Positions 16,919 to 28,000 of a stretch of 64,000 nt of DNA are shown in pieces. Source of the DNA: Salvator merianae. Lineage: Eukaryota; Chordata; Lepidosauria; Squamata; Teiidae. The stretch spans positions 117,838-181,837 of the forward strand of contig QVOM02000075.1 of NCBI GenBank assembly GCA_003586115.2, in the 5' to 3' direction. The notes beneath the pieces are model-generated. The model was not told the DNA's origin, searched no databases, and worked only from the letters and a program-made list of their open reading frames with translations. How positions within the stretch are numbered: the stretch's first letter is position 1; every line of letters begins with the position of its first letter. The translations under genes and the position numbers were made by a program.

Positions 16919-17320
16919 CCGTAGGAAAGGCCCCGACCCCCCTCTGAATTGGCGCATGTGCTCTAGAATTGCATTTTTGCCTGCCTCGTTTTGCAAAGCA
17001 AAAGCCCTTCTAACTCATTTCTGTCCTGTTCCTTCCCTATCAGGTCATGAACTATAGCTAGGATGGAGATTTTTCTCAGATGTCTGTGGCTCCTGATTAT
17101 TCCTTTTCCCTACTAGCAGATCTCTGTTTTTTTCCCCCTTTAAACAAAGAAATGCTCCTTTTTATTTTGTTGATAAACTGCAGAAGTTTGAACTGCGCTC
17201 CTGTTCATCCCCTTGTGTAAACCCGTTGCATTGTGACAGTTGAAAAGAAACAAGCCACCCAAAACCACGAAAGTGACGAACACACCCAAAAGCAATAAAG
17301 AAGAACGAGGCCGTTTGCTT
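16919..17320 (+). other. KLHL26: KLHL26 3' UTR (predicted)
   Basis: Non-coding after the stop. The first canonical AATAAA is at 17294-17299, giving a UTR of about 400 bases. No other strong signal is nearby, though a longer form into the spacer cannot be excluded. Confidence 0.45.
17294..17299 (+). terminator. Poly(A) signal AATAAA, KLHL26 candidate
   Basis: A canonical hexamer in 'aaagcaataaagaagaac', 376 bases after the KLHL26 stop. The downstream GT-rich element is weak (ccgtttgcttcgg). Confidence 0.5.
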
Positions 17321-18430
17321 CGGGGCTAGGGAATGGGGGACCTCTAAGGGTTGAAAACCGCGGGATCTCAGAGAAATGTCTGGATTGCTCGCTCCAAAAT
17401 GCACATTTTTAAAAGCGCGATGTTGCCTCTTCTCTTTGTGTTGGTCGCAAACCCCCTGTATGGCGGTTTTCGGACCCCGTAGTCTACGTCTCTTCTTTTC
17501 ATTTGGGGAGGGGGCTTGGGGGCTGATGGAGGAGCAAGACATAGGATGGAGAGGCCCTTGCGAGGTTTCTGACTGCTCCTGCAGAAAGTGGGAAATTGGG
17601 ACCAGGAGCTGGGGAAAAGAGGATCAGGGAGTTTCACCCTGCAGCCCTCTGGGTCCTCCTGCCTGGAGAGACCCTCAGCTATAGTTCAGAGACTGAAATT
17701 CGTAGCGGTGCCCCTGATCCCAGGCTGTGTCGTAAGACGCCAGCTAGTTGAAAATTGCAATAGGTATCCATGAAGTTTGCAGCTGTCTCTTCTGTTCCGG
17801 TGGTTTGCTGGCCGCAGAACTCCTGAGGCACAGCTGGGGAACAGGTAAAGGATGCTGCAGCTCACGGAGTTGCAACAAATCGGAGCCAGGCAGGAGAACC
17901 GGTGGGCAAAATCTGCAGCTGACTAGAAAAAGGCTGGAGGCAGGCAAAAGAACCTTTATTTGCAGGGGCGGACGGGGGCTTGGATTTTCTCTCCCCACAT
18001 CTGCAAGCCCTGGATGTTAAATTGTTCTCCAAAGCACTTTCGGTTGGCAGAAAAGAGTGGGATCCGTGCTTTGTGGCTGCAAAGAGGCTAAAATGGATTC
18101 CGCAGCTTAAACACTTAGGGTTTCTGATTTATGTTTTAAGTGGCTTATGGTGTGTTTCCACGGACTGATTATTGTCTAGGCAAGTGAATCTGCCCTGGGA
18201 TAATTTTGGTTAAGGGGCAGCTTAAGAACAATTATTGTAGTGTTGCCTGTGGAACTCCCTGCCACAGCATCTGATAGTGATGGCCAGATAAAGGTGGCTT
18301 TGAAAGACTAGAAAAATTAATAGATCTGCCGGGAGCATATGCCACAGGGATGGAGATGTGGAGTGTTGTAATTATGTTACAAAGGCTTTCTTTACGCGTG
18401 AATTTTAAAGGTAAACTGCGCTTATTGAAA
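17321..18430. other. Short spacer KLHL26-CRTC1
   Basis: No recognisable exon or RNA gene. Around 18240-18330 the strings 'gtggaactccctgccacag' and 'tagtgatggccagata' hint at an old family A/LINE tail, too decayed to place. Confidence 0.4.
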
Positions 18431-18439
18431 GGGAGCTCG

Positions 18440-19055
18440 CTCACATGCGCAGTTGATCCGTGCAAAGACTGATTTGCACTGCGCACGCGCGGGAGGCGGC
18501 CTGCGAAGCCCGCAAGGGGCGGGGGAAAGCTCCCTGCGCCTGGCTTAGTTCGCTTGTGCGTTGCCGTATCGCTCTCTCCTAGGTCTCTGCTTCCTGCGCC
18601 TGCGCAGTGGGCGCGTCTTGTTACTAATCGTTCTCCTGGCAGCTGTTTCTACCTCACCCCTGCTCTTGTTTGGAGCATGCGTCGTGAACGTCGCTCTCCT
18701 AGCTGCCTACGTTTTCTATTCTTGCGCACGCGCAGCAGTCTCCTTTCCTGCGTATCTCCGGCACGCGTGCGCTGCCCAGCTTGGCTTTTTCTGGTTTTTT
18801 TTCCTTTTTGCTGTGACGCGTGCGCAGTAGGCGCCTTGTCCCCGCTGTCGTCGGCCGCCCACCAGGCCCCGCCCCCCTTGGCTGCCGGAGCGTGCGCAGC
18901 TGGCCTGCCGGCGTGGAACGTGCCGCGGAACGTGCCTGCGTGCGTGCGCGCGTCCGGCAGGGGGCGTGCGGGGGCGCGTCGCGTCGTCGCCGTCGCCGGG
19001 CGGGGGCGCGCAGGCGGGGGGCGGGGGGGATGATTGCGGAGGGGCCGCTGCCAAG
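18440..19055 (+). promoter_or_regulatory. CRTC1 CpG-rich promoter with an NRF1-like motif array
   Basis: NRF1-type palindromes (YGCGCAYGCGCR) occur at 18480-18491 (TGCGCACGCGCG), 18595-18606 (TGCGCCTGCGCA), 18723-18734 (TGCGCACGCGCA), 18761-18772 (GCACGCGTGCGC) and 18815-18826 (GACGCGTGCGCA). Half-sites lie at 18444-18452 and 18891-18900. A GC box (CCCCGCCCCCC) sits near 18867. No TATA box is seen. The last bases run into CCAAGATGGCGGC over the start codon, a YY1-type motif. Confidence 0.7.
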
Positions 19056-22000
19056 ATGGCGGCCTCGTCGTCGAGCAACCCGCGGAAATTCAGCGAGAAG
19101 ATCGCGCTGCACAACCAGAAGCAGGCCGAGGAGACGGCGGCCTTCGAGGAGGTCATGAAGGACCTCAGCCTCACGCGCGCCCACAGGGTGAGCCGCCGGC
19201 GGGGCGGGGGGCGGCCTCCCCGGGCCCAGCCCAGCGGCCTCGTCGCCCCTCAGGGACCGGGCGGGGAGGGGCGGCCTTCTGAGGAGAGGAGGGCGGCGGG
19301 CGCGTCTGGGGGGGGCGAGGAGGGCGGCACGGCCCCCCTTTTTCTCTGAGGGGGACCCGGGAGACCCCCCCGCCAGGGTGGCCGTAGCGCTGACGGGGAT
19401 GGGGGGGGAGGCAGCCGGGCCCTTTGCGGCTTGCCCCCCCCGGACATGGCCATTGGGGAGGGGGCGGGCTCAGCACGGGGGGAGAGGGCACGGCGCCCCC
19501 CCCCCGCTGTGGCTTATTTGCAGGATGCTGCCAAGCTGGAGACTAGAGGGGGGCGGGGGCGTCAAGCCGCGGTTGGCACCCCCTCCCGTGCCCCCTCTTC
19601 CTGTGCCCCCCCGTGCCATGTCACCAGTCAAAGCAGTAATAAAGCAAGGGAGGCTGCTGGTGGGGCCAAGGAAAGCTCTTCGTCTGGTCTGGTCTGGTCT
19701 GGAAGCGCACCCACCCCATCCTTGCTCAAAAGCAGCAACAGCCGTCGTGGTCAGGGCACCGTCTGAACGGCTGCACGCATTGGAGGCGCGTTGGGGTCGC
19801 CTGGGCAGGCGGAGGCCCCCGCGCCCTGGTCTGCTGGGCATGAACGGAGCATGATTTGCAATAAGTCGCCCGTGGGGTGAACCTCATTGGACTTCCAGAC
19901 CCGGGGTTCCCATGGCCCTGCTTTTGGGACAGCGTCGCTTGGCATGCTCCTCAGTTTCAGAGGGAAGGACCTCCCCAACGCGCTGAAAAAGAAATCGTAA
20001 GCAAGGATGCCTGGGGGGGGGGAACGTGCCCCCCTCTAATTCTCTCAGAGACTTAGGGACTGCTAAGCGAATGATTTTGTTGCTGTTTTTGTTGAAGGGT
20101 TGCATTTGGGACAGCAGGATAGACCACTCCCTCCTTTTCTCAGCGATACAGTAAATATTATTTTTGGGGGGTGGCTGCATGTAGGATGAGCAAGCAGTCG
20201 CATCCCTCTCTATTTTTCCCAGAGAATTAAAGACAAAACATAAAAACAATCGTAAATCGAAGAAGGCTGCTTCTGCAGGTGACAAGAGAAGAACCTCCCC
20301 CCTTTCTTTTCTTTCTCTGGGAATTGAGGGCCTTGGTCTTCAGTAGCTGGGTTGTCATTTTCATAATAACAGCCCTTGAGGAACACGAGGCAAAGATATC
20401 TGTGATGGAGGGGGTGGCAGCATCACCATCCGCTTTTTATTTCTCTGGGGGAGTCCAGGACCGCCCCCTAACGCCTAGCTATAATAGGAAACGTAATAAT
20501 AATAAGGCAAGGCTCTCCAGGATGGGAGTCGATCCTTCGTTTTAACCCTCCGAGAGATGGAGTTCAGAGTTCCCAACAATCCTTGTCGTTTTCTTTTTGG
20601 TGTGCTAATATAATCAGTGCGAGGAAGTGGGATAGAAGAGGGTGTGTTTAGGAAAGTGGATGAGCTTTCTAATTTATCTGACAGAGGAGTAGAGTTACGA
20701 ACTAGCATCTCAGTTTGCGATTGTAGTGAAATATCAGTATTACTGTTTACCAATATCACCTAGTGGGTGAAAGAAGGAGGGAGTAGGACGGCTCTCTGCC
20801 CCTTAGGTGGATGTCTTTATTCTTTACCTTTTTCTAAACCTGAATCAGGTTTGGGGGTGAAGGTAGTTGGGTACATGGAGACCTTCTAGTATCCGACTTG
20901 CATGAGCTTGAGGGAATTGTGCGTGGGGAGTTTAAGTAACGTTTCCTTTTCATATCTGCATGGTAGGTGGGGATAAACATCTTTGTAGTCATGTGACAGA
21001 GGCGGCTGTGAACAGAAGCAAAAATAAGATTGCTTTCCAGTGTAGTTCTGTGTGGATGATAGTAACATCGCAAGAGTGAGTATAAGAGATCTGACTGAAA
21101 ATGTCTCCGTTTCAGAAAGTGCACATTTTATTTTAGGGCGTTTGTCTTTTGAGTTTCATCTGCTAACAATATAGGTCATAATCCTTGATCGGCGTGATGA
21201 AGGGGCAATGAATCTGGGGCAAAATATTTTGTAGCCCCATCCTGGAGGGTCTTTCTCTGATTTAGAGTGTGTAACTGTTAATGTCTTACAGTGTACCGAA
21301 AGGAGAAGCTTGGACATAAGGCTTCTTTTGGGTTCCTTGTTTTGAGCGGAAGCCTCTAGCAGGGGTCCCAGTCCCATCCACAAAGCTTTGTCCCCCTGGC
21401 GCAGAGGAGGTGAAGGAAGACACACCAAAATCTTTTGCAGTGGTGAGATCGGAGTGCCCATTTCATAAAGGGTCACCCGACCCTTTGCCGGGGCGAGGAA
21501 GTCGCAGACCGGAAGCCCTGCCACTTGCCTGAGGAGGCAAAACCCTTCCCTTGGTCTATCTGGGCAGGTGGATTCCTTCCCCCTTTCAAGTTCCCCTGGC
21601 AGCTTTGCTTTTAGTCACCTTGTCCAGCAGTGGTCCTTAGCATCTGAGGAGGTAGAAGGTGTCTGTCTTGTGCCTTGCTTTTCTGCCTTGGCTGGCAGCT
21701 CTGAGGGTCAAGTGATTGCTGGGTTTTGCTCTCTTGGGCGTGCAAGGGTCAGTCATTCAGGCCACCTTCTGTAAGATTTTTAGGGTAATTCAGGTTAAAG
21801 CACCAAGGAGGAAAGGTGGAAGGCAGGTGAACTTGGGAGCTGGGCTTTTTTCCCGCTCTTGGAGCAGAAGGAAGTTGTTGATGTGTTGCAGCAGGGCTTC
21901 TCCTATCGAACTGTATGTAGAAGAGTCTTTTGGGTTTAGTCACCTGATCTTCCTGATACCCATTTAATATGCTTATAAATTCATGTTCGTGCCCTGTGTG

Positions 22001-25000
22001 AATTCTGTAGTCCAGGCATGCTCTCTAGGCTCTTGTGTTTGTTAGACACCACTCTTTTATTATCATCTGTGGTGGGATCAAATAGAATCAGATGTAAATA
22101 GTACATTTTCTAACCTCCCAGGTTTTATCTACTGCATGACTTAATAGCACAATTACCAAAACCACCGCCTACGTTATATGTTATATACAGCCCAGAGATT
22201 GATGACAAGGGACTGAAACTTATCAAAACCCAAGTGGTGTAAAATACTAGGGTAACTAATCATAAATCTTTGTATTACTGCTTAAAAATCAAGTATGGAA
22301 GGGGAAGATATAAGCTTTTCTAAGATCTCGTCTCCTTTGCTGGACACTTTGTATACGATGAGAGAAATGAATATACCTGAGAAATCGTTTATAGTGAAAT
22401 GGATCCTAGAAATAGTTCTGTTTGTTTAACAAATATTTGCTTTTCTTTTAATTTTCTACGTATTTTCGTTGCCATATTACGTCTGTTTGCTTGTTTTCTT
22501 TCTTGTTGATGTTGTGATGATGGCAATAGTAATAATAATAAGGAGACCACCTTGTACTGCTGTGGAAAAACATCATGTTTCCAAAGGTCTAGCTTTTACC
22601 GTGAAGGACCAGTCTTCTAAGGGATTCCAGTTATCCCTTAGGAAGCATTTAACAGCAGTCTAGTTAGTGGACTGTCCAGGCCAGCAGCGGCCCTTCTGTG
22701 TTTCTCATGGCTTTCATGCTGGTGCATACAGCGATCTGGGAAAAGATGCGATAGATGCAGAAGAGGGAACCCGTGCGATAAGGCCGGGGGTTGTTCGTTG
22801 GGACACAGTCTCAGCGATGGCTCACAACAGGATGTGATCGTAGACCATATCTTGCCCTGTTATAGTTCTGTGTAAATACCCAGAAAGCTGGTTTTTGCTC
22901 CCATGCTCTCGCGGCTTTCCCTGTTGCACCAGTAACGAGCTGAAGAGAGAATCAGGGAAGATTAGCATGCACTTGCGAAACCAGGGAACAACAAAGAGTG
23001 TTTTCTGGCCCGCCGCCCCCGCCCCCTCGGCTCTGTTTGGGGTTGGCTCCTGCACATTGGTTGAAATCAGATGTGGGATTGTAATGACAAATACTACTGA
23101 GATAATGCTGCTTAATTGGAATCTGGGCTCCAACGCGCACCTCCTCCGAGCTCCTCCTGGTCCCTTGTGGCTTGGCAAAAACACACAACAGCAAATTACA
23201 GCATGAGTATCGATGGTCGCTTTGTTCAGCCTCCCCCCGAGGGGCGGTCACACGTGCTTTCGGGAGCTTCGCTGCTGCTTCTTCCTCTTAGAATCCTTTC
23301 TGCAAGACACCTGCGCGCGTGTCCGCGAACGCGTTCTCGGTCTTTGCAGCCTAGAATTGCAGGAGGCTGGAAGGAATCGTGTATCCTGTGGCTTTTTCTT
23401 GGGAGGGGGATTTAAAGGCAATTCTCCTCCTTTAAGCTGGGGGCAGACCGGTGCCAGTATTTACGTGTTGGTGGTTTCACGATCCTCCAGGTGAGCAACA
23501 AAGGCGTTGGATACTACTTTCGACAGCGTATTTTTGGAGAAGTTGCCGACGGCGGCGCCTTTGAGGTGACACGATGCTAACGATGGCTTGAAATCGCTGT
23601 TAGCATTCGGTCACCTGTCGCCCTGGAAGCCCCCTGTCTCACACTGAGATTCTCCCCCCCAAGCACAACTGTTTTTCCGTCTCTTGAATTCTGCCTAACG
23701 GGTTCTTCCGTGGCCTGGGCAACTAGCCTTGTCAGAGATACTCAGGATAATAAAAATAAGTTTTCTGTGGTATTCTTTTATTTTAGCTGGTATAGACGGC
23801 AGAGAGCAAGGTAGACCCCAGTGTCCTGCTCCCTTTAAACCTCTTGAAAAGAAGGGCGGTCGTGTAAGGAGGCAGGAACATAAACAGTAGAGATTTTTTA
23901 AGTTCCACGCTTGGTGTAATTTGTTACCAGGTGCAGTGAGACTTGAGTGCAACATTTACTATACGCAAGGCGTTTCTGCAGGCTCCAAACACCTAAACAA
24001 TCCCCTTTTTCTTTCTTTTAAGGAAGCCTGCTGTCAACATAGTAGCATTTGGAAACCTTGGGATGTTTTCAAATCGCGACCGGCTAACCCAAATAAACCA
24101 CAGCGCGGGGAATCTGTCCATTTCTGTCCTAAAGAGAAATGAATCAGGTTCCCACGTTCTGGATTTTTTCTCCGAGTCCTTTGGGCTCTCCTGCCCAGTT
24201 CCAGGATGCTGCTCATGGTCAGTAACCGGGCAGTGCCAAGGGGAGCCCCTAACCCCCAGTTGAAACCCGTGCCTGCACAGCGACCCGCCTTCCTCTCTCC
24301 AGGGGGGCATTTCCGGGCCTTCCAACCTTCCGTCTTGACCCAGGCCTAGCACTGCCAGCAAGTGACCAAGGGGGTCAAAAGCGGGTTCCATCCATCTGTG
24401 GACAGAACCCCTAAGCCAAGTGACCCCTTGTACACACCTTTCCCTCTGAGAATTCAGCAGATGCCAGCAAAAAGGCTGTGGCTAAAACCCTGCCGTCCGG
24501 TTAAATCGGTTTCCGAGGAACGGGAGACACCCAGGCCCTGAAAGTGTTGGGAAACTGGGATATACCGATTTGACACCCTCTGCCGGGGGCTTTGGTGCCG
24601 TATGCCCCTGTTGCTTTGGAGGGAGCCAAGAGTAAATGAGGAACCTGGTTCTTTCTCAGACACCCTCCCAGCCTACGTGTGTAGGAAATCAGGGAGAAGC
24701 CGGCGGGTGCCTTTCGTGGATCGCTTTGTTTCTCTCCCTCCTGTTTATTTATTTTCATGCCCGCTAGATGCCCGCTTGGTGCTCTAGCTCGGGGGCAAAC
24801 TGCGCTGTGTTCCCTTTCTCCCTTCAGCTTATTTTTTTATTATTATTGTTATTTTGCAGCATTAGCTATGATGCCTGTGTTTCTCCCCCCTGCTTTGGTA
24901 GGCTTATCATCATATTAGCGCTCCGTTGGTTACAGCGGAGGCTGGAGCTGCTGCAGCGTGTTGGCATCTGTGACCCCTCTTGGATGCGGAGCACGCGCCT

Positions 25001-28000
25001 CGCTTTCCCCGATAGCCTGCTCTCCCCGCCCCCCTGAAAACACCTCCAGTGTTTTGATATCATCTCTTTCTTTCTCTTAAAAAAAAGCAGACAAACCTAG
25101 AACGCAACTAAAAAACCCTCGAGTGTGTAGAGCTGTGTCTCCCCCCTCCCAAAAAAAACAGTTTCCAGCGCGAGGAGCAGATAGGCCTTGGGATGAGGGG
25201 GCGGAAGGGAGGATTCTGATATTCTGCCGTGTTCCCGAGTGTGGGAGGCAGATGGTTGAGGATGAGGGCCAAGCGCTTGCGGGGTGCTTTGCTCACGGGG
25301 GGGGGCGTCCATTGTGTCGCCTTGGCTTCTACCTGTTGTTCTCTGGTGTTTAGTACGTGCCACGCTACAGCAAACGCGGGAGCGGCATCCCCTTGTCCGA
25401 TGGCACTTGTGGCTTTCTAAAGGCCAGGGGTGTGAGCCTGGACGGCTAGAGAGTCTGGAGCTGCTACCCCGTCCAACTTCCAGCGGTGGAAATGGGGGAC
25501 GCGACATCCCTCGGCTGCTGTTCTCCCCCCACGCCATAGTTAGGCACCAGGCGGAAGCCTTTCCCCTTCAGCTCCAGGGTGTAGGTAGGTAGGTCGATCG
25601 ATAGGGCCTGCTTGCACTTTACTCAGCGGGTACGTGCATCCGCACTCTATCCAGGGGTGTCTCCAGCCGCTCCCAGGCGTCTCTCCGGATCTCTTGGGTT
25701 GCCTTAACATCTGTCGGCTTCCTTGAGCGACGGCGCTGGCCTTTTGTCCGGGCCCTCTCCCCCTCGCCTCGCCTCGCCTCCTGCCTGGGCCTGCCGTTTC
25801 CGCCTGCAGTCGCTCGTCTTTGTTTGCAAACAGAAGGAGGGTGGATTCCGAACTCTGCCCTCTTGGAGTCCAGAGCTGGGAAGGATTGCACCACAGACGC
25901 GTTGCCTGAGCGGTCCGTGTCCCAGAATGGAGCCCGGTTTTCCCAGGGGGCAAGCAACTGGGACTTCAGCAAAGGGAGGGAGGTTGGGTGGGGGGCATAG
26001 TTTTAAATATGTTTTGCTCTTTGTTTTATCGTGTGCCGTGAGCCTCCTGCTGAAGGCGCAGGGATATTCCCATCATGCTTTGCACATGGGGTTCCAAAGC
26101 CTGTCCTGTTTCCAGAGGCCTTTGATGACTACATCTGACTTTCTTGCAAGGTGGTAGGGAGCAGGAGCTGGCACAGAATTCTGGGAGTTGTAGTTCAGGA
26201 GCACCTGGAGGGCTGCATCCTTGGGGTAACACCTAAATTCCCCACCCAGCCACCCGTTTCTAACCCCTTCCAGTGGATCCCTGTTCTTCGTTGCCTTTCC
26301 ACGGGCATCCGAAGCAGCATTTCCTCCGTGGGCATCCACCCTCCCACAAATCTGCTGACGTGCCACGATCCTCGAGAGTCATCTCCATCTCAGAGCCCTG
26401 TTGTGTCTTTCATTTGCTCTCCTGCCTTTTGAAGAATGTTCACAAAGCGAGCGTACGGTTGCTAGGCTACTGGGTGGCGTCGGCAGCAGTCGCGTGTTTT
26501 TGCTGGTCCTCAACAACCCTGATGGCTCCAAGGTTGTTTGTGAAACCGATTTGGAGTGGGGGCGTTTCGCCTGGCACACGTGTGTGCGCTGAAGTTCTTC
26601 CAAGCCACCTCCGCCGGGCCCCGGGCTTCCCACATCTCCGAATCTTGCATCGGGCACTTTTTCCCTTGGGTGGTAGTGGTGGGATTGCCCAGGCTGCGTA
26701 TCTTTTGAGCTGCATTGAAGGAGGCCGTCGAAAAGAAAGCCTGGCCTTGCTGGTTTTCCCCCTCGATGTTTTTTTAAAAATCCTTTTCAGAAAGGATTTT
26801 GCCTTTTGCTTTTATCTGTTCAAACCTAGATTTGTCGCAGCGACCTGTCTAGGAAAGGTGGAAAACAGCAGAGTGTCATAGAGAAGACCTTCATAACGTG
26901 TCTGGAGTTCAAGGGCCACTTTGATCCACTCTGCAGTCTGGGTTATTTTTTATTTTCCTTTTAAATCATCTTTGTTATGTGACTGTAACTCTTTAGACGC
27001 TTCCGGCTCTAAAGCCGGTAACATCAGAAGTGACCAAGCACCTGTTGCGTCTGGAGTTCTGCCAGATGTGCGTGAGGAAGACGGGGGTTATGGGCAGCGT
27101 CTCCACTCTTCCTTTCCTTGGGCCGCACTCTGCACCGCTGTGCCTGGCCTCTGTGGTTGCAGCTTGTTGAGTCCTTTTCTCTCCTTGCTGACTCTGTTTT
27201 GCCTGCTGGTATTTGAAAGGAGAGGCCCAGAAGATCTGCCTCCTTAACTAAGACTTCCCTGAGGTGCTGGTTTTCTGCATGCGAGGGTGGGAAATGCACT
27301 GGGACGAAGGCACCCAGACACAGCCTGCGATTTCAAAATAGCGTAGCCCTGGATCTGTTGTTACGCAGCTCAGTTTTCAGTCGGAGCGCTTCTGCGCTTG
27401 TTTGCCTGAAGGCCGGTTCTCTTTTCCTCCTGGCTGGCTTGAAAACAGGGCCACCGTGTGGGTGGTAGGAATGGCACTTAAGTGCAGGTGCATCGGTGCC
27501 AGAGAGGTGTGCGCGCGCGTGTCGGTGCCATTGTCTCTAGCGCCAGGGAAGAACAAACTGTACTTCGTAACTGTATGCCGATAAGAGCACGGTGGAAATT
27601 ACATCATAGCAGAAGCTGCAGTTTGCTGATGGCTTTGTTGGCATCTGAAGGCCCAAATGCGTGTCGACCTGGTGATTCTGCAGGGGTAGATATCCAGAGG
27701 GGGTTGCCCTCTCTTCTTATTAAATAGCCTAGAAACCAGCTAACCTGGCGGAAAGTTTCTGTTAATATAACCCTTTACGAACTTTTCGCTTTCTGCAGCC
27801 AGCGTTATTCAGGTGTGGGAGTTTGCACATGGCCTAGGGAAAGTGGCAGCGTGCGTAGACCTTCTGGACTTTGGTTTTGCTAGCCCAGTTGTCATGGCTT
27901 CCTCTGAGCTTAGAGCGGTTGTGACGGTCTTCTTTTTTTTAATGCAAAGAAGCTTGGCTTAGTTGTCTTCTTTGTCAGACTTTGCCTCAGCCCAGAGAAA

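Noticed and set aside
15680..16996. 438-codon open frame antisense to KLHL26 exon 3
   Set aside because: GC-rich third positions in the true frame remove stops on the opposite strand. The product is His/Val/Leu-rich with no domain, so it is a shadow.
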